Assembly: GCA_016124855.1 (NCBI GenBank)
Contig: WGMX01000061.1
Span: 1 to 62,642, forward strand
Reading direction: 5' to 3'
Origin: Anaerolineaceae bacterium
GTDB lineage: Bacteria; Chloroflexota; Anaerolineae; Aggregatilineales; Phototrophicaceae
Length of the DNA: 62,642 nt
In this document: positions 9,401 through 17,641 of the stretch, one piece after another
Layout of the letters: the number at the start of each line of letters is the position of its first letter
Numbering within the stretch: the first letter of the stretch is position 1
Notes under the pieces: model-generated
Told to the model about the DNA's origin: nothing
The model's input: only the letters and a program-made list of their open reading frames with translations
Databases searched by the model: none
Position numbers and translations under genes: made by a program

Positions 9401-12093
9401 CCATAATTGGTGATTAAATTAATCCATTGCTCGTATACACCACGATTTACAGGTGGTCGATTATTCATCCATCGCGTTGCTTCAGCATCAAGTTCGCCGT
9501 GTGTACTGACAAAATACTGCATTCGAGCATTATCTTCTACTTCCCCGTCCTGGGTTACAGCCTCATAAAGTTTAGTATTTATTCCCCTGAGCATCTCTAA
9601 TGCGGCGTTTTTGGGTTCTGAGAGACGAATGTAGCCAACTACATTGTCCCAATAACGCTCCAAAGCCTGAATCAGCGCCATACGCAAAACATCACGATAG
9701 TGATCGCGTTCCATTCCTGCTGCAAGCTTTGCCGCATCCTGCCGACTGTCAGAGAAAATGACCAGCTTGCGAGTAGCATCGTGTTCAGTAGGTTGTGGCA
9801 TTTCGCGGAGTAAGCCTGCCGCCAAAACCTGACAGGCTTTTTGAAATCCAGTACGATGGTTCCGCAGTGGCGATTTGTTCTTTTTCTTATATCGGTAGTC
9901 AGCATCGCAGCAGGCGCATGTTGTAGGCAGTTCAGGCTCTATAACTGCATTCCCTGTTACGGTGTAGATGTAACAAGGGATTTCGTTGTCGCTAATATTT
10001 GTTGCATTGACTCGCACACTTCCAGTTACTGTATCTAGTGCAGCTTTAGTCCAATGCGCTGCTTGTTTCGCATCAGGTGTATTCCAATCTTTGGTCTGTG
10101 GCTGTGTTGTACGCCAATCAACCGGCCAAATAAGGGCGTACTGACTATGATTCCTATTGGTAGTGGTACGTTCAGGCATTCCCTCAAGGTCAGGCTCATC
10201 AGCAGTCAGAATCATCGGCGCACTGACAATGTGACCATTTTTATCTTTTGGAAAGTGTTTGAAGCCACCTAAATACACCTCACCGCAGACTTCACACACA
10301 ATCATATCAAGTACGCGAGAGCCACATGAACAGGTTAGGCGGTGATTAGCGTAAACTGCACCAATACTTGGCTGCGATTGAGATCGGAGTTGAGGATCAC
10401 AACTAATATCACTACACGCTGGATTGCTGCAAGCCCAGAGATTGAGCAGATTATGGAAGAATAAATGACCGCGCACAGGCTGGGGTGAACGTTGTGTACC
10501 ATCCTGCTTAGACAAACCCATTGCCAGTAATAAACCACGCATCGAACCAGAAATGGTATCCCCCGTATTGCCAAACAGGATTTCATCCAGATGGGGAATT
10601 TGAGTGGCACGAACAGTACCATGCTTTGATTGGACGGCATCACGAATGGCTTCGGCAACCTCTATTTCAGCCAGTGCTTCACCCAGTCTAGTTTCTGCAT
10701 TGAGATGATTGCGCTGGACCCGTTCTAGTTGTTGAGCAAGTTGAGCCATTGCCGGGTAAGCCCCAATGGGATTGATGGGACGCATTGGGTTAGTTGGATC
10801 GGGTTGAATTTGCTCGGCAAAATTCTTAAATTGTGAAGTGTAAACCCTGAGATTGAAACGAGCATTACTCTTAGGAGGAACTTGAGCGCCTGTTATAAAG
10901 CTAAAATGCGAAAAATCACGCCCGAAGAACTGACTCAGGAATTCACGTCCCCTATCTGTATCGGTCAAGCTCGCAGTTGTTGTTAAAATGCGTAGCTGGC
11001 GAGAGTCCGGTGTTAAGCCAAGACGATCCAGAACCAAGCGCAGGATATAAGCAACCTCAGTCCCCGGCGTTCCGCGATAGGCATGTAGCTCGTCGACGAT
11101 AAGATGGAAAATATGGAGCGGATTTTCAGAGTCTCGATACGGATCGGATTCTAGCCACCGCCGTGTATCACTGAAAATGGATGACTCAATAGAACGCATC
11201 AGCATTATATTGAGCATTGAGTAATTGGTGATGAGGATATCAGGAGGAGTATCCTGCATGTCCCACCGCGACCACATCTCAGCGCCGTCTGGATTAGCAA
11301 AATACCATTTGGCATCTTCGCTCGCACCTGCGCCAGCAACTATCTGCTGATATGCATAGTCCATATCAGCCAGTTCCTTCTGTAGCCGTTTTGTGCTCTC
11401 AGGAGTTTCTGCGCCGGATATAGGAGTTAGCCCTGTATAACGTCCAAAAGTGATCCGGTTGCCACCTCTGCTTGTATCTAACCAGCTTCGTATGAGTTCA
11501 TTATCGAGAGTTAAACGCAAACGTCGCAACTGATCTTCTACAAGTGCGTTGAGAGGGTAGAGAATCAGCGCACGCAGAGCAGTCGGACGGTTGATATGTT
11601 CCCATTGCGTGGTACGATTTGCGCTGTGTTTCCACCATTTGCGCTGTTTGTCAGGTTTGTGAGCAACCTGCCAACCAGCTGATTCACGAGCGAGTTGGGC
11701 AAGTAAAGGCAGCAAGAACGTTTCTGTTTTGCCCGACCCAGTTCCGGTGGTAACAACAATATCCTTGCCATACTTTATGGTGTCTATCAGAGATTGTTTT
11801 TGATGTTCATACAGGGGACGATCTGATGGGAATAGCCCTCTCGCTAGTTCTGCAAGATCACCATAAGACTCTTCAATCTTGGCGAGTTCAGACGCAATTT
11901 GATTTAGAGTGGTCCCATCTGTCGGATAGACAGGTACTGTCTCAAGTAACGGTGGTTGACTAAGAATAGTGGGCTGACTTAGCAGGTTGCGACGCTCCTC
12001 TGAAAGCGCCTGATTACGGAGAGGAAAAGCACTTTCAATATACATACGATAGATACGTTCGAGACGCTGATAAGAACCTACGACATCGTGCAT
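6430..12093 (-). CDS. Giant DEAD/DEAH helicase of the DUF1998 class (DruE/DpdJ/MrfA-like)
   Basis: An 1887-aa SF2 helicase. It has LYEHQ (94-98) as a Q-like motif, Walker A TGTGSGKTE (116-124), DELHAYRG near residue 330 as motif II, and TTTASL as motif III. The C-terminal RecA part has VTTTMEAGVDIGSL and QQRVGRAGRR (motifs V and VI). Several cysteine pairs suggest zinc ribbons (CSNPACSDISC, CEVCGEVY, CACCDADY, CPKCNAFY with CPDCC). The C-terminal cluster CDTSCNKCLRDYNNMPYHG is the hallmark of DUF1998-type helicases. Length and layout resemble DruE of Druantia and other defence helicases, but the exact family needs an HMM search. It is third in the leftward operon, 2 nt after the 448-aa gene. 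Confidence 0.85.
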   Translation of the reverse strand: MHDVVGSYQRLERIYRMYIESAFPLRNQALSEERRNLLSQPTILSQPPLLETVPVYPTDGTTLNQIASELAKIEESYGDLAELARGLFPSDRPLYEHQKQSLIDTIKYGKDIVVTTGTGSGKTETFLLPLLAQLARESAGWQVAHKPDKQRKWWKHSANRTTQWEHINRPTALRALILYPLNALVEDQLRRLRLTLDNELIRSWLDTSRGGNRITFGRYTGLTPISGAETPESTKRLQKELADMDYAYQQIVAGAGASEDAKWYFANPDGAEMWSRWDMQDTPPDILITNYSMLNIMLMRSIESSIFSDTRRWLESDPYRDSENPLHIFHLIVDELHAYRGTPGTEVAYILRLVLDRLGLTPDSRQLRILTTTASLTDTDRGREFLSQFFGRDFSHFSFITGAQVPPKSNARFNLRVYTSQFKNFAEQIQPDPTNPMRPINPIGAYPAMAQLAQQLERVQRNHLNAETRLGEALAEIEVAEAIRDAVQSKHGTVRATQIPHLDEILFGNTGDTISGSMRGLLLAMGLSKQDGTQRSPQPVRGHLFFHNLLNLWACSNPACSDISCDPQLRSQSQPSIGAVYANHRLTCSCGSRVLDMIVCEVCGEVYLGGFKHFPKDKNGHIVSAPMILTADEPDLEGMPERTTTNRNHSQYALIWPVDWRTTQPQTKDWNTPDAKQAAHWTKAALDTVTGSVRVNATNISDNEIPCYIYTVTGNAVIEPELPTTCACCDADYRYKKKNKSPLRNHRTGFQKACQVLAAGLLREMPQPTEHDATRKLVIFSDSRQDAAKLAAGMERDHYRDVLRMALIQALERYWDNVVGYIRLSEPKNAALEMLRGINTKLYEAVTQDGEVEDNARMQYFVSTHGELDAEATRWMNNRPPVNRGVYEQWINLITNYGGATSLPRLISIIERQLLRLGINPGGTTHDVLRYFDEREYPWYDCYQWDNDPVINKVPLLPAQERFIEKIHVALMGEVMYALFPHMARSLEGLGQGWVTYSSSRRQDDRIRLATNLVIRQLGSRRRHSYADHFVPGDRDNMPKPVNDFLKHIHIEASDIQRELLTNQVAVTGRSGLSLDPRQLYIVPPAPLNMRGQRDGFRCPKCNAFYLQEGLGVCPDCCVNLTEDETRPDYDYYTYLSSESGDPFRMNAEELTGQTDKNDRPDRQRHFQEIFIGDEISRVKGIDLLSVTTTMEAGVDIGSLLAVQMANMPPRRFNYQQRVGRAGRRNAGVSLAVTFCRGRSHDDYYYYRPESMTGDAPPPPYVDMNSEAIFMRVLRKEVLRCSFADFDMGESRSDNVHGEFGEATHWEPVYRPQVLEWLEADENEMTIRNIIHSLSVRTIWQNDPQVENELYNYLCDDFISEIDYVASDPIFTQDALSERLANAGLLPMFGFPTRVRVLYTEWPLSAYRLREGSSVDRDIDIAISQFAPGSQTVKDKAVHTSLGLADLIPQGIDVSTRPGIHPPLNEPYSKIGLCSNCHAVIPQTAFTPTFRETDPFQEMEKCDVCGKNTLRIVDAREPRHFFTDQDPQDYEGQFEWQPRSTHPSLAFQRSGNDLLVKNARINSTSDYVISINDSGGKGGFIFYDARIKRGIKEFVPFGKGAYTTDASNARRVQIEKSGDGYRVALMARRKTDVLLAGISEWPDGVFAEPTTLEGRAAWFSFAFWLRTIASAHLDIDPEELQSGTRTYQSDGSPFAEAFLCDKLENGAGYCEFLGQPEVFSVLLEHADPNSMPNGGESIAAKWLQESHSGCDTSCNKCLRDYNNMPYHGLLDWRLALDMARIASGEIHIDLITKWENYQNPWQSTLRDAIPAAMKKLHFSSRETLSDLRVFIRDLPNRNKVLIETHPLWSDEHPVYLAAFEQVRQQYPNHEIVRMNPFRAVRRPSDYV

Positions 12094-12095
12094 AA

Positions 12096-13442
12096 CTAAA
12101 TCCCTCTGTATTCGAAGAATTCCGCTTCTAATTTGTTTGCCACCATATGAGCCAGAGTATCGGATACGTTGCCGAAAATAACCTGTTCATGTCTATACAC
12201 TGGCAATCGCCCCGAAGCCAATACTAATGCACGCTCATATAAATCAGGTACGCGCTGGTCTTTTGCCACGCTCAGTGTGTTCAAACGCTCGTCGTAATGG
12301 AATTGACAAGTTTCGCCAGTTCGTCGCAGCATCAAATAGCGTAACCCATACCAATCGGCTTTATACCATCTATCATTTTCAGCATTATAGAATAGTGTGA
12401 GTTGTGGATGGTCAAATCGTTTAGAGTCATGGGTAAGGCGATAGAGTCCAGTTTCTTTTGGCAAGCCCTTCAGGGGGCAAAAATCATCGCTCATCCACTG
12501 TTCGTAAGTGTAACTCCCCTTGACCAATGAAAGTGATGTCAAAGACGCTTCCCATGAGGCTAGGTCTGGCAAGATGCTGGCGATTTGAAGATCGGCTCGT
12601 CCTGCCAGATATAGGGAATAGTACTGCTGTGTATAGCTTTTAGCGAAATCCATAGCTTCAGCTTGGTTGTTAAACTTGATTCGCACGACTTCAGGGGCAT
12701 TACCGTAAGGATGCTGCTGAGATTCAACCTGAGCTACTTGTTGAAGCGCTTGAATTAACTGTGGCGAGCGTTGTCCCACGAGAAATGCACAATATTGACC
12801 ATCTTCAGCAGGCGTTTCGACAATGCACGAAGGGGTGATAACCCAATTTTGCCCCTCATTAGTTAGTTCAAGATGTCCAAGCGAGCGTAAGCGGCGAACA
12901 ATCCGTTTTGCATATTCACCTTTCGGATCCAATCCCAATTCCTGACAAGCTGCCCTGAACTGTTGCCATGTTCCACGACCATAAGCGGAGAGCCAATATA
13001 ATAGATCGTTGTAAGCGAGATTAACTTCGGAAGTCTGAATATGGGGTGTTTCGGTGCCAGCATAACTAAATGGATCGGATGGTTCCAACTTGTGAAGCTG
13101 GTGCATTTTGATCTGGCGTAGATTGTGAATTTCTAGTTCTTTTCCACCTGGCACCATCCGTTTTACTTCATCGAAGTAAACATACAACTGATTATCACTT
13201 AGGTGAAGCCGTTGGAGCATAGTATAAAATTCATTATGAACCTCTTGAGGTATTAATCCTTTTTGTTCACTGGCTACTCCTATGAAAACATAGAATTGTC
13301 CACGTTTTTTTATTGCACCTTTTTCGTAACAGAAACGAACCACAAAATCACCAAGTCGATGTTGTCGAACTGCTTGCTCTATTCTTGCAAGTATGTCATA
13401 GGGAGATCCAACTGTGTTAAACGCGATATACCATCTTTCCAT
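12096..13442 (-). CDS. Unknown 448-aa protein with a winged-helix-like middle
   Basis: A 448-aa protein not assigned to a family. The N-terminal ~110 residues are mixed alpha/beta (MERWYIAFNTVGSPYDILAR). A segment near residues 140-200 (LLYWLSAYGRGTWQQFRAAC ... IVRRLRSLGHLEL) reads as a winged helix with a beta-wing. The C-terminal half alternates helices and strands with several tryptophans and ends in AEFFEYRGI. It starts 2 nt after the 569-aa gene and stops 2 nt before the giant helicase gene, so tight coupling predicts that it acts with the helicase, perhaps as a DNA-reading adaptor (inference). No catalytic motif was seen. Confidence 0.7.
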   Translation of the reverse strand: MERWYIAFNTVGSPYDILARIEQAVRQHRLGDFVVRFCYEKGAIKKRGQFYVFIGVASEQKGLIPQEVHNEFYTMLQRLHLSDNQLYVYFDEVKRMVPGGKELEIHNLRQIKMHQLHKLEPSDPFSYAGTETPHIQTSEVNLAYNDLLYWLSAYGRGTWQQFRAACQELGLDPKGEYAKRIVRRLRSLGHLELTNEGQNWVITPSCIVETPAEDGQYCAFLVGQRSPQLIQALQQVAQVESQQHPYGNAPEVVRIKFNNQAEAMDFAKSYTQQYYSLYLAGRADLQIASILPDLASWEASLTSLSLVKGSYTYEQWMSDDFCPLKGLPKETGLYRLTHDSKRFDHPQLTLFYNAENDRWYKADWYGLRYLMLRRTGETCQFHYDERLNTLSVAKDQRVPDLYERALVLASGRLPVYRHEQVIFGNVSDTLAHMVANKLEAEFFEYRGI

Positions 13443-13444
13443 CG

Positions 13445-15154
13445 CTACTTATCTCTCACCATCACACCATATACAAGCAGGTTGAATTCATCCGCAATTT
13501 GACGGAAATCCATCGAACGTGGAGGTACATCCGACCAGTTCAGAATACGAACGATTCTTTCATCGGATTGTCCGCTTTGTTCAATAACAAGCCGATAGTT
13601 TCCGGCTTGTTTCCATGGAATATCAATAAGCAGCCCAGGTTCAATTGTGGCAGTGTAAATAGCTTCTTCGGTTTCATCAAAAACGGTTAGGATCGCATCA
13701 GGCAGAAATGATGCCAGACTTAGTTTGGGTTCGTATCCCACTAACCAGCCATAGCCACGAGGCGCACGCAAACCGCCAATAAAATTGATACTGAAGGTAG
13801 TTCGTGGTTGCAGTGTTAATCGCAGAGCATCGTTGTTGAGGTGAATACTCGTCCAGGCTTGAGGTTCCGATTGAACAGTTACCCCGTGATATTCATACCA
13901 GCTATCAAACACATTAACTACACTTTGCCAAGTAAGCAGTCCTTCATCTCTAAGTGTAGCCAAATCATCTTGCACTGTTTGGCGTGCAAGAAGAATGAAC
14001 TCAGTTCCTAATTGAATTCCTTTGTCCCAACTTGCATATATCCCGGACTCAGGCGTATCAGGGTCAAGGGTCAATACCCAAAAATCACGAGCGGGCAAAA
14101 AAAGAGATTTAATTGCTGAGTTTTGAGAAGTAATCGGCACCTTGAGACCATCTGTCAGTTGCCTTCCGTCGAGCATCCATAGTGGTGAATACCAGCCCGG
14201 TCTAGCTTCGGTCAACATATAGTTTTCGCCATTGTGCGTTACGTGAAGCTCTGCAAAAGCCGATTGACGTGTTTGGCGTGGAAAAATTTGATAGCCAACT
14301 ACCCCCGAAAAGAAATCCGCGGTGCGATAGATCTTCCCGTCAAGAGAAGTGCGAATTCTAGGCTCGGATGCGAATAAACGGGTCTCGCTACCATCTGATT
14401 CGCGCCAATCTTCGTAGACTTCATAGCATGAATTACTGATAGCTTCATATGATCGGAGCCACATCTCGCTTTTGGGATCGAGAATTTTTTGAAGATGCGT
14501 TGTTAAGCTTTGTGATTGTGCTTCTCTGCGAATTTTTTGCATCAAGAGGACTTCATCGTAGTCTTTTCGCCATCCATGTGTAGTGCTGAAATGTCGCCAG
14601 AGATTATCCTTATCTGCTTTTCGAAGGAGTGTTTGTGATTTAGGATACTGTTTGTACTTCTCAGGTCCTTCTCCAGGATAGGCAGTTGGCAAATAACCAG
14701 ATGTTCGTAACCAACTTGCCCAGTCCTCCCAAAGTTTTCCGTCTTCTCCCCGAGTAAGCCCACCAACACGCCCTCTTTTGCCCTCTAATCCCAAAACAGA
14801 ATTTAGATGCGTGAAATAGTCGTTACTGTAAATATTTTTATCCTCATCTTCACCCATCAGGTAGGCAGCAAAGACCATAGCCGCTAGAAAAGGCACATAA
14901 CGAGGATATTTTCTTGTATCCCGTAACGGTTGAGCAAATCGAGGCACATTAACTTCTTCATTGTAGATGCAGCGATTTCGCACAACGCGCTTAAACTCCT
15001 CTACCCATCCGTGCGGTGGTCTTGGTTCATTAAATAAGAGGGCTATGATTTCTATTGCTTCTTCATCGATGGATAAAAAGACATGCGAACCGAGGCTTAG
15101 ACCCTGTAAAGTATATTTAATCAGTACGTCGTTCCAGTCTAGGTAGGTTGGCAT
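13445..15154 (-). CDS. Unknown 569-aa protein, first gene of the leftward operon
   Basis: A 569-aa protein, start at the ATG complement at 15152-15154. The N-terminal ~200 residues are helical and contain GLEGKRGRVGGLTRGEDGKLWEDWASWL, and the centre has TRLFASEPRIRTSLDGKIYR. The C-terminal half (RLTLQPRTTFSINFIGGLR ... AIYTATIEPGLLIDIPW) looks beta-rich, like an immunoglobulin or jelly-roll fold. No family is recognised and no nuclease or ATPase motif stands out. It begins about 145 bp from the rightward operon across a shared control region and is 2 nt from the next gene. As the leading member of a four-gene run it is probably an essential part of the same system. Confidence 0.7.
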   Translation of the reverse strand: MPTYLDWNDVLIKYTLQGLSLGSHVFLSIDEEAIEIIALLFNEPRPPHGWVEEFKRVVRNRCIYNEEVNVPRFAQPLRDTRKYPRYVPFLAAMVFAAYLMGEDEDKNIYSNDYFTHLNSVLGLEGKRGRVGGLTRGEDGKLWEDWASWLRTSGYLPTAYPGEGPEKYKQYPKSQTLLRKADKDNLWRHFSTTHGWRKDYDEVLLMQKIRREAQSQSLTTHLQKILDPKSEMWLRSYEAISNSCYEVYEDWRESDGSETRLFASEPRIRTSLDGKIYRTADFFSGVVGYQIFPRQTRQSAFAELHVTHNGENYMLTEARPGWYSPLWMLDGRQLTDGLKVPITSQNSAIKSLFLPARDFWVLTLDPDTPESGIYASWDKGIQLGTEFILLARQTVQDDLATLRDEGLLTWQSVVNVFDSWYEYHGVTVQSEPQAWTSIHLNNDALRLTLQPRTTFSINFIGGLRAPRGYGWLVGYEPKLSLASFLPDAILTVFDETEEAIYTATIEPGLLIDIPWKQAGNYRLVIEQSGQSDERIVRILNWSDVPPRSMDFRQIADEFNLLVYGVMVRDK

Positions 15155-15337
15155 ACGTCTTAGCTCTGTTAGTAATTTCTGTACTGTTTGGATGTTTACT
15201 TACATTGTTCAGTTTTGATTATAGAATAGGATTTGACAATTAAGTGTTGTTTTTGGTCATAAAGGACTTATGTTGACAATCGCCAGAGACACCTCCTCAT
15301 GGTATTATCTGGGCAACTGGTTGCCCAGAAGGTAAGC
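15155..15337. promoter_or_regulatory. Divergent control region between the two operons
   Basis: On the minus strand a perfect TATAAT lies at the complement of 15218-15223, about 64 nt from the start of the leftward operon; no good -35 was found. On the plus strand an extended -10, TGGTATTAT (15300-15308), is preceded at 17 nt by a weak TCGCCA (15280-15285). A second candidate, TTGACA at 15233-15238, has only CATAAA 19 nt on. The predicted rightward start site falls inside a perfect palindrome listed separately. Confidence 0.5.
15309..15328. promoter_or_regulatory. Perfect 20-bp palindrome, likely operator of the DpdA-like operon
   Basis: CTGGGCAAC (15309-15317) is followed by TG and the exact reverse complement GTTGCCCAG (15320-15328). 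It lies directly after the -10-like TATTAT and 1 nt before the ribosome-binding AAGG of the GNAT gene. A symmetric repressor site over the start point is the simplest reading. Because an ATG at 15299 would translate through it, the downstream ATG at 15338 is the better start. A hairpin hiding the ribosome-binding site is the alternative. Confidence 0.65.
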
Positions 15338-15790
15338 ATGATAACGTTACGTCACATCCAAGATATTGACATCCAGACTGCTAAACTACTTGCAGATGCA
15401 AGCCGTGAAGCAATCGGCTTTATAACCCGTCAAAAATTTGAGGAAGCAGCTAAACAGCAGCGCGGATTTGTCGCTCTTGAAAATACCCAGGTTGTAGGGT
15501 TTGTTCTCTATCGTCACCGTAAACTCGATCAGCAAACAACGCTTTCGGAAATATGTGTTCATAAAGATTATCGGGGACAACATATAGGTGAGCGACTTGT
15601 GAACGCGCTGGTTCAGGAATGTACAAAAAAGTCACGACAATTTATTCAACTCAAGTGTCCTGCTGATTTACCTGCGAATGTATTTTATAAGCAACTAGGT
15701 TTTGAACTGTCTGCAACTGAGAAAGGTAAGAAACGTTCTTTGAATGTTTGGCGTTTCGCCCTTCCCCAACACGAAAATGATAAGGTGTAG
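15338..15790 (+). CDS. GNAT-family N-acetyltransferase
   Basis: 150 aa from the ATG at 15338, which has AAGG 5 nt upstream; an in-frame ATG at 15299 would add 13 residues across the palindrome and lacks a good site. The fold is GNAT: GFVALENTQVVGFVLYRHRK gives beta2-beta4, EICVHKDYRGQHIGERLV is the acetyl-CoA-binding motif A (R/Q-x-x-G-x-G/I), and FYKQLGFE is motif B. The acceptor is unknown. It stops 3 nt before the DpdA-like gene, so the two are almost certainly co-translated. The acetyl (or other acyl) group may be placed on the base inserted by DpdA, or on a protein partner (inference). Toxin-type GNATs are an alternative, but no antitoxin is adjacent. Confidence 0.85.
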   Translation: MITLRHIQDIDIQTAKLLADASREAIGFITRQKFEEAAKQQRGFVALENTQVVGFVLYRHRKLDQQTTLSEICVHKDYRGQHIGERLVNALVQECTKKSRQFIQLKCPADLPANVFYKQLGFELSATEKGKKRSLNVWRFALPQHENDKV

Positions 15791-15793
15791 GGC

Positions 15794-16825
15794 ATGGATT
15801 TTGTTGCATCCATGACTCATCGTCCAAACGAGCTACGGCAAATTCTCTCTATGTGGCGTGGTTCTGGCGATAGTCGTAATCCATTTGCACGCACCATTTA
15901 CACTCCCCTGTTTGCTCAACAAGGGGTACGGCAGTTAATGGTGGATGAATTTCAATCCGTCGGTGGTGTTATTTTCGATTCAGGTGGATATTTCGTCCAG
16001 CAAGGTGCGATTACTTACGAGTCCCTCTACCAGAAGCTCAAGGATTTCTACAACCAGAATCGATGGGGAAGCTGGTATGTGTTGCCTGACTATGTACCTA
16101 CATCCAACCTCTCACCTTCAGAGGTCGAGGAACGCATTCAAGCAACTATAACGGTCACTAGGCTATTTTTTGCAGAGATGCCAAAAGAGTTACAGACCCG
16201 TGCATTACCCGTTGTTCAAGGCTACACCCGTGAACAAATAAAAGCCTGTGTTGATGCATATGCCGATTTAGGCGTAACCTATATTGGCTTCGGCAGCTTT
16301 GCTACTAGCGGCGACAACAACAGTATCAACATGGTCAACAACCAATCCCTTGAGATGGTAGCATTTGTCAAAGAGCAAACTGCGATAAAAGGACTCCGTT
16401 TGCATCTCTTTGGCATAGGGACTCCAGAAGTGTTATTCAAGTTTAAAGAATTGGACGTGGACAGCTTTGATAGTTCATGCTGGAGCCGAACAGCCGGTTA
16501 TGGCAATGTCTATCTTCCATTTATTGGACGAAGAAACATATCTACCCGGATGATTCGAGATGTTGGCGGTGAAGCTTACCGTCCAGAAGATTTTATGCGC
16601 TTAAAGGATGCAACAGGACACGATTGTCCATTCTGTCGAGATTATGAGAGTTTGAAGCACAACCGGATTCAACAAATGGTGCATAACTTATTTGTCATGA
16701 TGGACACTGTAGAAGGATTGAATCGCGGTGAGATGATTATTCCAGAGTTAGTTGGAATCAATCCATCGCGCTATCTCAATATGGGAACACGCTCTCACTA
16801 CAAAGTACAAAAGGAGACTAAGTAG
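15794..16825 (+). CDS. DpdA-like transglycosylase (tRNA-guanine transglycosylase fold)
   Basis: A 343-aa protein with the TGT superfamily landmarks in order. FDSGGYF (61-67) matches the 'DSGGF' loop with its catalytic Asp (D62). LPDY (97-100) sits where TGT has its base-contacting Asp. VVQGYT (140-145) and IGFGSF (164-169) match 'IVQGG' and 'GGLAVG'. HLFGIGTPE (204-212) and SFDSSCWSRTAGYG (224-237) match 'LMGVGTPE' and 'mFDCVxPTRxaRnG', placing the nucleophile at D226. A reduced zinc site is suggested by CPFC (278-281) and later His, then VHNLFVM. Known DpdA enzymes put preQ0 into DNA in place of guanine. Whether this one acts on DNA, tRNA or another polymer is unproven. No preQ0 synthesis gene is visible. 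It overlaps the next gene by one base. Confidence 0.85.
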   Translation: MDFVASMTHRPNELRQILSMWRGSGDSRNPFARTIYTPLFAQQGVRQLMVDEFQSVGGVIFDSGGYFVQQGAITYESLYQKLKDFYNQNRWGSWYVLPDYVPTSNLSPSEVEERIQATITVTRLFFAEMPKELQTRALPVVQGYTREQIKACVDAYADLGVTYIGFGSFATSGDNNSINMVNNQSLEMVAFVKEQTAIKGLRLHLFGIGTPEVLFKFKELDVDSFDSSCWSRTAGYGNVYLPFIGRRNISTRMIRDVGGEAYRPEDFMRLKDATGHDCPFCRDYESLKHNRIQQMVHNLFVMMDTVEGLNRGEMIIPELVGINPSRYLNMGTRSHYKVQKETK

Positions 16826-17637
16826 TGAGCAAACCAACAGGCTTTCACATCCGACATGATTTGCAACCGAATTTCGCCTACGAATTGCTCATACTTTTGC
16901 AGTCCATACCTGAAGGGCAAACAGAAGAAGATCTCCAAATTGCAGCACAGGTACAAGGTTATGCGCTGCGTCAGCGTACCAGCTATGGAAAGCTTATCAA
17001 TTCACTGGAAGAACTCGGAGTTATAGAAAAAGAACACAAGGTACTCAGGCTAACAGACCAAGGACGTATCATCTCTGAAGTGAGCCTCTTTCAACGTCAA
17101 CTATTGGGTGAGTTAATCCATTTCTTGTATTACACATTGTTTGCATCAGACGAAAATCTACGTTTCTCATGGAGCTATCGCACCGTTTGCGACCACCTGT
17201 GGATGACGGCTCCATGTACTATAAATCGAGATCGTCTGGTGAATATTGTCGTTCAAAATGCAGCCGATCAGTTTGATGAAACAAGTATCTCCTTTAGCAC
17301 TCAAAGTGTGATGGGGATTCTGTATTGGGTCTCCAGTCTTTATCCAGCATGTTTGGATGCTCAAGGACGGGTGTTTTCGCGTCGACTATATTGCCCCCTC
17401 GAAACATTCCTGTTGGCGCTTCATCATGTTTATCAGCAATTTAGTGAGGACGGCATGTCAGTCCTCCTAACACCAGAGATGCGTCAGGAAGTATGTCAGA
17501 TATGCCTGATAGTGCCCGAAGCGTTTCAAGAAATGCTCGAACAGACTGAAGCAAGTTTCGAGTGTATTAAAGTTCGACGTGAGCGTGGTGAACGATTAGC
17601 AATTAGCGGTTTTAGCTGGAAACTTCTGAAAGAGTAA
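16825..17637 (+). CDS. Winged-helix partner protein, copy 1
   Basis: 270 aa, starting at a GTG that shares one base with the DpdA-like stop (TAGTG). The first ~85 residues form a winged-helix-like domain (SYGKLINSLEELGVI, then VLRLTDQGRIISEV). An aromatic helix follows (ELIHFLYYTLF) and later a CxxC segment VCQICLIVPEAFQEML. The protein is paralogous to the one at 21139-21945: both begin FHxRH(D/E)xxP, share the (E/D)LxHFLxx helix, and share the C-x-I-C-L-I segment. Each copy directly precedes a giant P-loop ATPase, so it is probably that ATPase's dedicated DNA-reading or bridging subunit (inference). No named family is assigned. Confidence 0.7.
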   Translation: MSKPTGFHIRHDLQPNFAYELLILLQSIPEGQTEEDLQIAAQVQGYALRQRTSYGKLINSLEELGVIEKEHKVLRLTDQGRIISEVSLFQRQLLGELIHFLYYTLFASDENLRFSWSYRTVCDHLWMTAPCTINRDRLVNIVVQNAADQFDETSISFSTQSVMGILYWVSSLYPACLDAQGRVFSRRLYCPLETFLLALHHVYQQFSEDGMSVLLTPEMRQEVCQICLIVPEAFQEMLEQTEASFECIKVRRERGERLAISGFSWKLLKE

Positions 17638-17641
17638 ATAA

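Noticed and set aside
15273..15308. TTGACA (15273) as the -35 of the rightward promoter
   Set aside because: The spacing to TATTAT is 24 nt, too long for sigma-70; an extended -10 reading fits better.
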